NCBI RefSeq assembly: GCF_051900425.1
Contig: NZ_JBHZGK010000009.1
Location: 80,388-144,387 of the forward strand
Source of the DNA: Frateuria_A sp051900425
GTDB taxonomy: Bacteria > Pseudomonadota > Gammaproteobacteria > Xanthomonadales > Rhodanobacteraceae
Direction of reading: 5' to 3'
Length of the DNA: 64,000 bases
Shown: positions 25,171-34,234 of the stretch, piece by piece
How positions within the stretch are numbered: position 1 is the first letter of the stretch
Layout of the letters: each line of letters starts with the position of its first letter
Notes under the pieces: model-generated
The model's database searches: none
What the model saw: only the letters and a program-made list of their open reading frames with translations
What the model was told of the DNA's origin: nothing
Made by a program: the position numbers and the translations under genes

Positions 25171-25234
25171 TGCAGGAGCACACCTGTGCGCGACCGGGAT
25201 GCATCGCGGTCGCGCACAGGTGCGCTCCTACAGG
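25171..25234. repeat. REP-like element overlapping the DUF455 stop codon
   Basis: Near-perfect inverted repeat TGCAGGAGCACACCTGTGCG / CGCACAGGTGCGCTCCTA around CGACCGGGATGCATCGCGGTCG. Its right end supplies the TAG stop (25230-25228) of the minus-strand DUF455 gene, so insertion may have set that gene's 3' end. Same family as 14354-14413. Confidence 0.8.
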
Positions 25235-26037
25235 GAAGCGGCCAGTAGGGCGAGCTGGTCCATTTCCTCCGCGTCGAAGCCGGCGGCCAGCCGCGCGGGA
25301 TGGTTGAACGGTCCGCGCAGGCTGCCGCCCATGTAGTCTCGGAGCAGTTGCACGAAAGTCTCGCGCGGCTCCAGTCCGTCGCGTTCGCAGCACCAGCGGA
25401 ACCAGCGCGTGCCTGCCGCCACATGGGCCACTTCCTCGCGCAGGATCACTTCCAGGATCGCGATGGTGCGTTGGTCGCCGAGGCCGCGCAGACGCTCGAT
25501 CATGCCAGGCGTCACGTCCAGACCACGGGCTTCCAGCACGCGAGGCACCAGCGCCATGCGGGCGAGATCGCTGTGGGCGGTCTTGGCGGCCATCTCCCAC
25601 AGGCCATTGTGGGCGTCGAAGTCGCCGTAGGCGTGACCCAGCTCGGCCAGCCGCTCCTGGAGCATCCGGAAGTGGCGCGCCTCGTCGTGGGCGCAGCTGG
25701 CCCAGTCGCGGTAGTAGTCGTCGGGAAAGCCGCGGAAGCGATAGACCGCGTCCCAGGCCAGGTTGATGGCGTTGAACTCGATGTGTGCGATCGCGTGGAC
25801 CAGCGCCGCCCGGCCCTCGGGCGTGCCGAGGCCACGTTGCGGGACCTGGCGCGCTTCGACCAGGCGGGGACGGAGCGGCCGGCCAGGCGTCCCGATCGGT
25901 TCCGGAGGCGACCCATCGGCGTCGGGGTCGAGTCCGCCGGCCTGTAGCGCCTGCCACGTGGCGTGGGTCAGACGGAGCTTTTCCTCGGGATCGCTCGCCT
26001 CGAGGCAGCGCCGGGCGGCTTGGTGCAGGTCGGTCAT
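25228..26037 (-). CDS. DUF455 ferritin-like protein
   Basis: 269-aa predicted diiron four-helix protein. Paired metal-ligand motifs are HIEFNAINLAWDAVYRF (about 84-100), ASCAHDEARHFRMLQERL (about 113-130) and ILREEVAHVAAGTRWF (about 198-213), each with Glu/His ligands. The enzymatic role is unknown; relatives resemble MiaE-like or rubrerythrin-type proteins. Its stop codon lies in a REP-like repeat. It stands alone between tRNA-Pro and purF. Confidence 0.88.
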   Translation of the reverse strand: MTDLHQAARRCLEASDPEEKLRLTHATWQALQAGGLDPDADGSPPEPIGTPGRPLRPRLVEARQVPQRGLGTPEGRAALVHAIAHIEFNAINLAWDAVYRFRGFPDDYYRDWASCAHDEARHFRMLQERLAELGHAYGDFDAHNGLWEMAAKTAHSDLARMALVPRVLEARGLDVTPGMIERLRGLGDQRTIAILEVILREEVAHVAAGTRWFRWCCERDGLEPRETFVQLLRDYMGGSLRGPFNHPARLAAGFDAEEMDQLALLAASL

Positions 26038-26496
26038 GTGGCGAGTTTACGGGTGGCTCGCGTTGCGAGCAGTACGGGGCGGCCGCATGGTGGCGTTCCA
26101 CGCCTCCAGGGGACGCGAAGGGCCCGGCCTCCGTGTGACGAAATCGAGGCGTTCGTGCCCGGGGCGCGATTACGACCTTTCGCGGCGCTGCCAAGCGACG
26201 TGGGCTTCGAGGAACAATCGAACTTCGATGCGCCGCGTACTTCGCCCTGGCGAATGCAGCTGTGCTGCAGCGCTTCCACGAACCCGCGCACCCGACAATT
26301 CATCATGCATCTGCTGGTCGAGGACCGCCGAAGCATGGCACCGACGCCTGGCCGCGCGAAACGTCATCGGTCGCTACCGAACACGACGTGCCCATGACCT
26401 CGCCGGCAGACCGCCCGTGGCGCATGCGCGACGTCCCTCCGATCGATGCGACCGGCGATGCTGTGGGCATCGCCCACAACATCGCCCGATGCGGCA
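26038..26496. other. 459-bp intergenic region, no gene recognised
   Basis: No reading frame here resembles a protein family. The only clear structure is a strong hairpin at 26455-26485 (GCGATG / CATCGC outer arms, GTGGGC / GCCCAC inner arms, 3-nt loop) 12 nt past the purF stop. It could act as its mRNA 3' stem-loop although no T tract follows. Confidence 0.55.
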
Positions 26497-27972
26497 TCAG
26501 GCGCTACGGCGGGCGGCCTTGGCGTCGTCCGAGCGGAGCATCTCGATCTGCTGCAGGTAATCACGGTCCAGGCCGGTGACGTACTCGCCGGAGAAGCAGG
26601 ACGTGTCGAACTGCTTGAGCTCCTCGTTGCCGTCCTGCACCGCCCAGACCAGGTCGGCCAGGTCCTGGTAGATCAGCCAGTCGGCGCCGAGCAGTTGCTC
26701 GATTTCCTTCTCGGACTTGCCGGCGGCCACCAGCTCGGTGGCCGAGGGCATGTCGATGCCGTAGACGTTGGGGTAGCGCACCGGTGGCGCGGCCGAGGCG
26801 AAGTACACCTTTTTCGCCCCCGCATCGCGGGCCATCTGGATGATCTGCTTCGACGTGGTGCCGCGCACGATCGAATCGTCGACCAGCAGCACGGTCTTGT
26901 TGCGGAACTCCAGGTCGATCGCGTTCAGCTTGCGGCGCACCGATTTTACGCGGTCGCCCTGGCCCGGCATGATGAACGTGCGGCCAACGTAGCGGTTCTT
27001 GACGAAGCCCTCGCGGAACGGCACGCCAAGCGCATTGGCCAGCGAACTGGCCGCAGTGCGCGCGGTATCCGGGATCGGGATCACCGCGTCGATGCCATGA
27101 TCGGGACGCTCGCGCAGGATCTTCTGCGCCAGCTTCTCGCCCATGCGCAGGCGCGCCTTGTAGACCGAGACGTCCTCGATCATCGAGTCGGGCCGCGCCA
27201 GGTAGACGTATTCGAAGATGCACGGCGCGTGCACCGCGCCCTCGGCGCAGCGGCGCGCGTGCAACTGGCCGTCCACCGTGATGTAGACCGCCTCGCCCGG
27301 CTCCACGTCGCGTACGCGCTTGAAACCCAGCACGTCGAACGCGACCGATTCGGAGGCCACGGCGTACTCACGGCCTTCCGGCGTCACGCGCTCGCCCAGC
27401 ACCAGCGGACGGATGCCGTGCGGGTCGCGGAAGGCCAGCAGCCCGTAGCCCTGGATCAGCGCCAGGCAGGCGTAGCCGCCGCGCGCGCGGGCGTGCACGC
27501 CGGCAACCGCCTTGAAGATCTGGTCGGGCGTCAGCGCCATGCGGTCCTGGATCTGCAGCTCGTGCGCGAGCACGTTCAGCAGCACCTCGGAATCCGAATC
27601 GGTGTTGATGTGCCGGCGGTCGTCCTGGAACATCTCGCGCCGCAGCGCTTCGGTGTTCACCAGGTTGCCGTTGTGCGCGAAAGCGATGCCGTAGGGCGAA
27701 TTGACGTAGAACGGCTGCGCCTCGTCGGCATTGTCCGAACCGGCCGTCGGGTACCGGCAATGGCCGATGCCGATGGCGCCGCGCAGGCGGCTCATCGCGG
27801 TCTGGTTGAACACGTCGCGCACCAGGCCGTTGCCCTTGTGCAGGCGCAGGTGCGCGCCATCGACGGTGACGATGCCGGCCGCGTCCTGGCCGCGGTGCTG
27901 CAGCACCGTGAGTCCGTCATAAAGCGCCGATGCCACTTCGGTGGTACCGACGATGCCGATGATTCCGCACAT
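26497..27972 (-). CDS. purF: Amidophosphoribosyltransferase
   Basis: 491-aa enzyme for the first step of purine synthesis (PRPP + Gln to phosphoribosylamine). Cys2 of MCGIIGIVG is the N-terminal glutaminase nucleophile after Met removal. The PRPP loop is TVLLVDDSIVRGTTSKQI (about residue 365). It lacks the long propeptide of Bacillus-type enzymes, as in E. coli. It follows cvpA by 45 nt, the standard order. Confidence 0.97.
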   Translation of the reverse strand: MCGIIGIVGTTEVASALYDGLTVLQHRGQDAAGIVTVDGAHLRLHKGNGLVRDVFNQTAMSRLRGAIGIGHCRYPTAGSDNADEAQPFYVNSPYGIAFAHNGNLVNTEALRREMFQDDRRHINTDSDSEVLLNVLAHELQIQDRMALTPDQIFKAVAGVHARARGGYACLALIQGYGLLAFRDPHGIRPLVLGERVTPEGREYAVASESVAFDVLGFKRVRDVEPGEAVYITVDGQLHARRCAEGAVHAPCIFEYVYLARPDSMIEDVSVYKARLRMGEKLAQKILRERPDHGIDAVIPIPDTARTAASSLANALGVPFREGFVKNRYVGRTFIMPGQGDRVKSVRRKLNAIDLEFRNKTVLLVDDSIVRGTTSKQIIQMARDAGAKKVYFASAAPPVRYPNVYGIDMPSATELVAAGKSEKEIEQLLGADWLIYQDLADLVWAVQDGNEELKQFDTSCFSGEYVTGLDRDYLQQIEMLRSDDAKAARRSA

Positions 27973-28017
27973 GGTTTGATGCCCTGATGTCGTAAGCCTG
28001 GTTCTGGTAAGGCGTGT

Positions 28018-28614
28018 TCAGGTGAGCGTGGCCGCTCGCACGGCCGAAAGCACAGATTGCGCCGGCGCGGGTGAACTGCCCGGAAGTGCCGGCAAGGTGC
28101 CCGGCGGCAACGCGGGAAGCTGCGCTGGCGGATGCAGGTAGCGGCGCACGCTCTCCGGCACCCGCTCACCCAGCCAGGCGGCCGCGCCGGCGAACTGCGG
28201 CAGCAGCAGCGAGTGCTGCCAGCCGGCCTCGCGGGTAAGCGCGGTGAAGCCAGCCAGGAACACCACCAGGGTCACCAGCAGCACGCCCCGCGCAAAGCCG
28301 AACAACATGCCCAGGAGACGGTCCAGCCCGCCCAACCCGATCCCGGAAAGGATCCGCCGGGCCACGAAGCGCAGCAGCGCGCCAACGATCAGCACCACCG
28401 CGAAACACAATCCGTAGCCCAGCAGGATGCGCGCCGCCGGCAACGAGATGCTGTGCTCGAGGTGCGCCGCCACCACCGGCCCGAACGTCCAGGCGACCCA
28501 GAACGCCGCAACCCAGGCGACCAGCGACAGCACTTCGGAGACCAGCCCGCGCCACAGCCCGACCAGCACGGACAGGGCCAGCACGGCGAGGATGGTGAAG
28601 TCGATCCAGTTCAT
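28018..28614 (-). CDS. cvpA: CvpA family membrane protein
   Basis: 198-aa inner-membrane protein with four helices: residues about 5-25, 28-48, 62-85 and 100-125. The family start MNWIDFTILAVLALSVLVGLWRGLVSEVLSLV is followed by GLGGLDRLLGMLFGFARGVLL. The C-terminus is a proline-rich tail. Known for colicin V production and envelope integrity. It lies between the SPOR protein and purF, a conserved folC-dedD-cvpA-purF order. Confidence 0.94.
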   Translation of the reverse strand: MNWIDFTILAVLALSVLVGLWRGLVSEVLSLVAWVAAFWVAWTFGPVVAAHLEHSISLPAARILLGYGLCFAVVLIVGALLRFVARRILSGIGLGGLDRLLGMLFGFARGVLLVTLVVFLAGFTALTREAGWQHSLLLPQFAGAAAWLGERVPESVRRYLHPPAQLPALPPGTLPALPGSSPAPAQSVLSAVRAATLT

Positions 28615-28638
28615 GCTGCCGCCCCGGTGGACCGCGCC

Positions 28639-29604
28639 TTACGGCACGCCCACCACGTTGCCGGCCATGCCAAGCTTGGCCTTGATCTGGTCGCGCACGC
28701 GCTCGGCGTCCGCACGCTGGATCTGGGGGCCGGCGCGCACGCGCCACAGGGTGCGCCCACCGCTGCTGACCGAGTCGGTAAAACCGTCGAAGCCGGCCGC
28801 GCGCAGCTTGTCGCGCAGCGCATTGGCATCGGCCTGGCTGCCCATCGCCGCCACCTGCACCGCGTAGCCACCCGCACGCGCCGGAGCCGCGGCCGGCGTC
28901 GCAGCGGCGACGTCACCATGTTGGTCGCTTGCGCCACTTTCAAGGTGCGCCGGCGCCCCCGGGATGCTCTGGGTGATCTTCAGGCGCGCAGCCTCGGCGG
29001 CCGTGCGCGTCTGGAATGGTCCGGCGGTCACCAGCGTGAGCGCGCGGCCGCCCTGGCGGATTGGCGCGCCACTGACCGGATAGCCCAGCGCGCGCACCTT
29101 CTGGATCAGCCGCTGCGCGCCCTCGCTCGAGTAGGCGCTGAGGTTGAGCGTGAAGTTGCCGCGCGCGGCGGTGCCGGCGGTATCGGCCGGCGCGCTGGCG
29201 ATCGCCGGCTCATCGGCGGGCTTCTCGGCCGGCTTCGGCGCCGCAGCCTCAGGCTGGGTGGTTTGCGGCTGCGGAGCCTGCGCGGGCGTGGCCGCGCCCG
29301 GCTCCATTTCCACGTCGTGCGGACGACGCGAGGCGATGTCGACGGTGGCCAGACGGTCCGAGGATGCCTGCGCGCTCGACTGGGTGCTCGCGGGAATCAC
29401 CGGCGCCGCCGTGCCGCTGCTGGCTGGGGCGTCCGGATCCAGGCTCATCGTGCGCGTCTGCAGGTCGCGATCGGGCGCCGGCGGGATCGCCAGGCTCACC
29501 GCCTGGTCGCCCGCGGCCGAGGGCGGCGTGCTGGAGAAGAACATCGGCACGAACAACACCGCCAACGCGATCAGGACGAAGGCACCCAACAGGCGTGTTT
29601 TCAA
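28639..29604 (-). CDS. DedD-like SPOR-domain protein with two SPOR modules
   Basis: 321-aa envelope protein, DedD-like by context. One N-terminal membrane anchor (LLGAFVLIALAVLFVPMFF) is followed by a long Ala/Pro/Glu-rich periplasmic linker. Two peptidoglycan-binding SPOR-like repeats follow: FTLNLSAYSSEGAQRLIQKV...TAGPFQTRTAAE (about 150-210) and GYAVQVAAMGSQADANALRD...VRAGPQIQRADAE (about 245-310). Such proteins bind denuded glycan at the septum. The start is a TTG at 29604 with GGAG 8 nt upstream; a GTG at 29631 lacks a ribosome site. Confidence 0.85.
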   Translation of the reverse strand: MKTRLLGAFVLIALAVLFVPMFFSSTPPSAAGDQAVSLAIPPAPDRDLQTRTMSLDPDAPASSGTAAPVIPASTQSSAQASSDRLATVDIASRRPHDVEMEPGAATPAQAPQPQTTQPEAAAPKPAEKPADEPAIASAPADTAGTAARGNFTLNLSAYSSEGAQRLIQKVRALGYPVSGAPIRQGGRALTLVTAGPFQTRTAAEAARLKITQSIPGAPAHLESGASDQHGDVAAATPAAAPARAGGYAVQVAAMGSQADANALRDKLRAAGFDGFTDSVSSGGRTLWRVRAGPQIQRADAERVRDQIKAKLGMAGNVVGVP

Positions 29605-29675
29605 GACTGAAGCTCCAAGACGGCACGGCACGCAACACGACGATTATACCTGCCCGCGCCGCCGGCACGGTCCGC

Positions 29676-30968
29676 TCAGGCGTCCGGTTCAGCCAGCACG
29701 GCGCTCGCGACGAAGAACGAGCCGAACGCCAGGATGCACTCGCCCTGCCGCGCCTGCGCCCGCGCCGCGGCCAGCGCGTCGGTGACACTGGCATGCACGT
29801 CGAAGCTCGCCTCCGGAAGGGTCTGGCGCAACGCTTCGGCCAACGAGCCGACGGGGAGGCCGCGGGGCGAATCCTTGTCCAGCCCGGCCAGGTGCCAGTG
29901 GTCGACCTGCGGCCCCAGCGCACCAAGCACGCCCGCCACGTCCTTGTCGGCGAGGACACCGTAGACCGCGTGCACGCGCGGGAACTGGCGCAGTCGCAGC
30001 CAGTCGGCCAACGCGCGTGCCGCCTGCGGGTTGTGGCCCACGTCCACCACCACCGCCGGATCGCCGCCGACCGTTTGCAGGCGTGCGCGCACCTGTACGG
30101 CCTTCAGGCCATCGGCGGCGGCCTGGCCCAGCGCGATCGGCGCGGCCAATCCGCCGATCGCGTCGAGCGCGTGCAGTGCGGCGATGGCCGCAGCGGCGTT
30201 GGCGTACTGCACCGGTGCGGCCAGCGCCGGATCGGGAAGTTCGAATGCGGTGCCGTCGCGGTGCTGCCAGCGCCATCCGCGCACGTGCCGCTCCACGCGG
30301 AAATCGCGCCCCGCCCGCTGCACCTGCGCGCCGCTGGCCGCCAGCGCGTCGAGCAGGCCGGCCGGTGGCTCGAGTTCGCCCACGATGGCCGGGCGCCCGC
30401 GCCGCGCGATGCCCGCCTTTTCGCGGCCGATGCTGTCGCGGTCGTTCCCGAGCCAGTCCATGTGGTCCATGTCGATGGTGGTGACGATCACCGCGTCGGC
30501 GTCGACGATGTTGACGGCATCGAGTCGGCCGCCGAGGCCCACCTCGAGCACGGCGACGTCGAGGTCGGCGCGGGCAAAGAGGTCGAGCGCGGCGAGCGTG
30601 CCGTATTCGAAGTAGGTCAGTGGGATGGCGTCCGCGCCGCTGCCGCGTGCGGCTTCGATGCGTTCGAACGCGGCGAGCAGATCTTCGTCCGCCGCGTCAT
30701 GGCGGTCGATGCGCACGCGCTCGTTGTAACGAAGCAGGTGCGGGGAGGTGTAGCAGCCAACCCGCCTACCGGCGGCACCCAGCATGGCTTCGAGCAGCGC
30801 GACGGTGGAGCCCTTGCCATTGGTGCCACCCACGGTGATCACGCGCCGCGCCGGAGCCTTGGCACCCATGCGTTGCCATACCCTGTTTACCCGCTCGAGG
30901 CCGAGCTCGATGCTGCGGGGGTTGACGCCTTCCTGGTAGGCAAGCCATTCGGCCAGCGTGCTTGGCAT
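29676..30968 (-). CDS. folC: Bifunctional folylpolyglutamate / dihydrofolate synthase
   Basis: 430-aa Mur-ligase-type enzyme adding glutamate to folates. The ATP loop is VGGTNGKGSTVALLEAM (about 45-61). Also present are CYTSPHLLRYNERVRID, LEVGLGGRLDAVN, TTIDMDHMDWLG and DVGHNPQAARAL. The ATG is preceded directly by eleven C residues with no visible ribosome site, so translation could be sensitive to slippage in that run. It heads the folC-SPOR-cvpA-purF group. accD is not adjacent. Confidence 0.95.
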   Translation of the reverse strand: MPSTLAEWLAYQEGVNPRSIELGLERVNRVWQRMGAKAPARRVITVGGTNGKGSTVALLEAMLGAAGRRVGCYTSPHLLRYNERVRIDRHDAADEDLLAAFERIEAARGSGADAIPLTYFEYGTLAALDLFARADLDVAVLEVGLGGRLDAVNIVDADAVIVTTIDMDHMDWLGNDRDSIGREKAGIARRGRPAIVGELEPPAGLLDALAASGAQVQRAGRDFRVERHVRGWRWQHRDGTAFELPDPALAAPVQYANAAAAIAALHALDAIGGLAAPIALGQAAADGLKAVQVRARLQTVGGDPAVVVDVGHNPQAARALADWLRLRQFPRVHAVYGVLADKDVAGVLGALGPQVDHWHLAGLDKDSPRGLPVGSLAEALRQTLPEASFDVHASVTDALAAARAQARQGECILAFGSFFVASAVLAEPDA

Positions 30969-31286
30969 GGGGGGGGGGGCTTTGTGGTGGGGCGGCGCGC
31001 AGCTTAAGGCATCGAAGGGGGCTGCGCCTTTTGCTGGTGGTTTCGTTGGCGCTGATTCTGGATTGTTCGCGACTTGGCTCGCCTGCCGCGGGGAGCCCAC
31101 GCAGGAACGACAAGCAAAGCCCCCCTTATGCAGGAGGCGCCCCCGCGAGCCCCGGCCCCTCACCCCAGCCCTTTCCCCGGAGAGAGAGGGAGCAAAGCAA
31201 CTTTGCACGCTCCCGCCTCAATGCCGGCAGGCGATCGAAAGCCGTCGAAGCCAGCCACGTCGCGGACAAACCCCGCAAGAGCGGGA
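30969..31286. repeat. Repeat-filled intergenic region upstream of folC
   Basis: No gene is recognisable. 30969-30979 is a G11 run on the plus strand. 31098-31192 shares a composite repeat with 56286-56382: CACGCA.GAACGACAA, then CCCGCGAGCC, then CCCTCACCCCA and a TCTCCCCGG hairpin. 31069-31093 is the inverse of a block at 56256-56279. 31226-31286 has another copy of GGCAGGCGATCG(G)AAAGCC. Confidence 0.75.
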
Positions 31287-33812
31287 TCAGAGACGGGCTC
31301 TCCGCAGCCGCAAGGCGTTCGTCACCACCGATACCGACGACAAGCTCATCGCCAGCGCCGCCACCATCGGTGAAAGCACCACTCCGAAAACCGGATACAA
31401 CACCCCGGCGGCCAACGGCACCCCCACGGCGTTGTAGATGAACGCAAAAAACAGATTCTGCCGGATGTTCCGCACCGTGGCCTGCGACAACGCCCGCGCC
31501 CGACCGATCGCCGAGAGCTCCCCGCGCACCAGCGTCACCTGCGCACTCTCCATCGCCACGTCCGTGCCACTCCCCATGGCGATACCCACATCCGCGGCCG
31601 CCAGGGCCGGCGCATCGTTGACGCCGTCACCGGCCATCGCTACCCGTCGTCCCTCGCGCCTGAGCCGCTCGACCACTGCCGCCTTGTCCGCAGGCGAGAC
31701 ATCGGCATGCACCTCGTCGATGCCCAGCTGGCGTGCCACCGCCTGCGCCGTGGTGGCGTTGTCGCCAGTGAGCATCACGATGCGCAGCCCCTCGCCTCGC
31801 AGCCTGTCGAGTGCTGCGGACGTATCGGACTTGATGCGGTCAGCCACGGCGACCAGGCCAACCAGCACGCCATCGACGGCCAGGAACATCACCGTGGCGC
31901 CCTCGCCCCGCAGGCGTTCGGCCTGCCGTGCGACGGGCTCGCCCAACGCCACCTGCAGCTCATCGAGCAAGCGCGCATTGCCCAATGCGACCTCGCGGCC
32001 ATCGACCTGGCCCCGCACGCCACGACCGGTGAGCGAACGGAAGCCAGCCGCCGCCGGGATCGCCCCGCCCTCCGCCGATGCGCCTGCCACGATCGCGCGT
32101 GCCAGCGGGTGTTCACTCGCCTGCTCCAGCGCGGCGGCCAGAGCCAGCAATTGCGCCCGCGAAAGATCGCCGAAGGCAAGCACGTCGGTCAGGACCGGAC
32201 GCCCCTCGGTGAGCGTGCCGGTCTTGTCCACCACCAGCGTGTCCACGCCATGCAGCGCCTCGATCGCCGCCGCGTCGCGAAACAGCACGCCGGCCTGCGC
32301 ACCGCGCCCGCTGGCGACCATGATCGAGATCGGTGTGGCCAGGCCCAGGGCGCAGGGACAGGCGATGATCAGCACCGACACCGCGGCGATCAGCGCATGC
32401 GCCAGCCGCGGCTGCGGCCCGAACGCGGCCCAGGCGGCGAACGCCAGCACCGCGACCGTGACCACCGCCGGCACGAACCACGCCGCCACGCGATCGGCCA
32501 CCCGCTGCAGCGGTGCGCGGCTGCGCTGGGCCTGTGCGACCAGCGCGACGATCTGGGCCAGCATCGTCTCGCCGCCGACTTTCTCCGCGCGCAGCACCAG
32601 CGTGCCGTCCTGGTTGACCGTGCCCGCGGTCAGGCGGTCGCCGGTGGTCTTGGCCACCGGCATGGGCTCGCCGGTGAGCATCGATTCGTCGACGTGGCTC
32701 TCGCCCTCGGTGGCGACCCCGTCGACCGGCACCTTTTCGCCCGGACGCACACGCAGCAGGTCACCCACCTGCACCGCTTCCAGCGGCACGTCGTGTTCGT
32801 GGCCGTGCTCAAGGCGGCGCGCAGTCTTCGGCGCCAGCCCGAGCAATGCCTTCAACGCTTCGCCAGTACGGCGACGGGCGCGCAGTTCCAGCAGGTCACC
32901 CAGGCTGACCAGAGTGACGATCACGGCCGCCGACTCGAAGTACACGCCCACGCGGCCGTGCATGCGGAAGCCAGCGGGAAATAGCCCAGGCGCAAGCAGC
33001 GCGACCACGCTGTAGAGCCACGCCACGCCGGTGCCCAGGGCAATCAGCGTGTACATGTTCGGCGACCACGGGCGCAGCGAGCGCCAGCCTCGGCGGAAGA
33101 ACGGCGCGCCGCCCCACAGCACCACGACGCTGGCAAGCAAGGCTTCGATCCAGCCAAGCGCGCCCGCCCAGCGCATCGGCCAGCCACGGCCGACCAGGTG
33201 CGGGCCCATCGCCACCACCAGCACCGGCAAGGTCAGCGCGACCAGCCCGCCGAAGCGGCGCGCCAGGGCACGCACCTCGCCGCCGTCGTCGGATTCCGCG
33301 CTGGGCGCGAGCGGCTCCAGCGCCATGCCGCACTTGGGGCAATCGCCCGGCCCGACCTGGCGCACCTCCGGATGCATCGGGCAGGTGTAGGTGGCGCCGG
33401 GATCGGCGGGCGGTGCCGGTCGCTCACCCAGGAATTGCCCGGGGCTCTCCAGGAAGCGTTCGCGGCAACGCGCGCTGCAGAAGTACCAGGTCCGGCCCTC
33501 GTGTTCGGCCCGGTGCCGGGCAGTGTGCGGGTCGACGTCCATCCCGCAGACCGGGTCCTTGACGAGATGCGCGGACGGCTCCGCGGGCGCACCGGCCGCT
33601 CCATGGCAGCCGGGGGCTGCAGCCTGCGCGGGCGTATCGCCTGCGAACGCTTCAGGGGCAGCCAGGAAGCGCTCCCGGCAGCGCGCGCCGCAGAAGTGGT
33701 AGGTGCGACCGGCGTGGTCGGCATGATGGGGCGTGCTTGCCGGATCCACCACCATCCCGCACACCGGATCGCGCTCCCCCGTCTCCGTGGTCGTGTGGCA
33801 GCAACGGCTCAT
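31287..33812 (-). CDS. Copper/silver-translocating P1B-type ATPase with tandem YHS domains
   Basis: 841-aa heavy-metal exporter. N-terminal order: YHS domain 1 (DPVCGMVVDP, 15-24; CGARCRERF), YHS domain 2 (DPVCGMDVDP, 86-95; CSARCRERF), then a metal-binding YTCPMHPEV...CPKCGMALEP segment (142-167). No classical HMA domain is seen. The membrane core has eight helices, the metal-path CPC in IIACPCALGLATP, phosphorylation motif DKTGTLTEG and hinge GDGVNDAPAL. The ATG has GGGGAGGAG upstream and overlaps the regulator stop (ATGA). A CueR-like gene precedes it, so Cu(I) or Ag(I) export is likely. Confidence 0.93.
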   Translation of the reverse strand: MSRCCHTTTETGERDPVCGMVVDPASTPHHADHAGRTYHFCGARCRERFLAAPEAFAGDTPAQAAAPGCHGAAGAPAEPSAHLVKDPVCGMDVDPHTARHRAEHEGRTWYFCSARCRERFLESPGQFLGERPAPPADPGATYTCPMHPEVRQVGPGDCPKCGMALEPLAPSAESDDGGEVRALARRFGGLVALTLPVLVVAMGPHLVGRGWPMRWAGALGWIEALLASVVVLWGGAPFFRRGWRSLRPWSPNMYTLIALGTGVAWLYSVVALLAPGLFPAGFRMHGRVGVYFESAAVIVTLVSLGDLLELRARRRTGEALKALLGLAPKTARRLEHGHEHDVPLEAVQVGDLLRVRPGEKVPVDGVATEGESHVDESMLTGEPMPVAKTTGDRLTAGTVNQDGTLVLRAEKVGGETMLAQIVALVAQAQRSRAPLQRVADRVAAWFVPAVVTVAVLAFAAWAAFGPQPRLAHALIAAVSVLIIACPCALGLATPISIMVASGRGAQAGVLFRDAAAIEALHGVDTLVVDKTGTLTEGRPVLTDVLAFGDLSRAQLLALAAALEQASEHPLARAIVAGASAEGGAIPAAAGFRSLTGRGVRGQVDGREVALGNARLLDELQVALGEPVARQAERLRGEGATVMFLAVDGVLVGLVAVADRIKSDTSAALDRLRGEGLRIVMLTGDNATTAQAVARQLGIDEVHADVSPADKAAVVERLRREGRRVAMAGDGVNDAPALAAADVGIAMGSGTDVAMESAQVTLVRGELSAIGRARALSQATVRNIRQNLFFAFIYNAVGVPLAAGVLYPVFGVVLSPMVAALAMSLSSVSVVTNALRLRRARL

Positions 33813-34228
33813 GCCTGCTCCTCCCCGCCCAGGGCCCGCAGGATCGGGCAGGCCTCCGGCGCACCATGGCCCGGGCAGGCTTCGACCAGCTCGGCCAGGC
33901 CGGCGCGCACGCGCTCCAGTTCGGCGATGCGCGCCTCGATGTCGGCCAGCCGCTGCTGGGCGCGCTGCTTGACCGCCTTGACGCCGCGCTTGCGGTCGGC
34001 GGAGAGCGCGAGCAGGTCGCGAATCTCCTCCAGCGTGAAGCCCAGGTTCTTGGCGCGGCGGATGAAGCGCAACCGCGCGACCGTGCCCTCGCCGTAGCTG
34101 CGGTAGCCGGATGGCCGCCGCGTGGGCTCGGGCAGCAGCCCTTCCCGCTCGTAATAGCGGATGGTGTCGATGGCCACGCCGGCGCGCTTGGCGACGGCAC
34201 CGATGGTGAGCGGCGTCTGGAGGTTCAT
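33809..34228 (-). CDS. CueR-like MerR-family metal regulator
   Basis: 139-aa MerR regulator. The winged-helix N-terminus is LTIGAVAKRAGVAIDTIRYYEREGLL, the long dimer helix spans 80-115, and the metal loop is ACPGHGAPEACPI with Cys118 and Cys127. A Ser at 76 in SADRKR aligns with the Ser77 that marks monovalent-ion (Cu+/Ag+) sensors, rather than the Cys of divalent sensors. It is cotranscribed with the ATPase from a promoter with an over-long 20-nt spacer. No ribosome site is visible and the -10 abuts the gene, so the mRNA is probably leaderless. Confidence 0.9.
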   Translation of the reverse strand: MNLQTPLTIGAVAKRAGVAIDTIRYYEREGLLPEPTRRPSGYRSYGEGTVARLRFIRRAKNLGFTLEEIRDLLALSADRKRGVKAVKQRAQQRLADIEARIAELERVRAGLAELVEACPGHGAPEACPILRALGGEEQA

Positions 34229-34234
34229 GGAACA

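Noticed and set aside
26038..26496. Small open frames between DUF455 and purF
   Set aside because: They are Arg/Ala/Pro-rich, have no ribosome sites and resemble no family.
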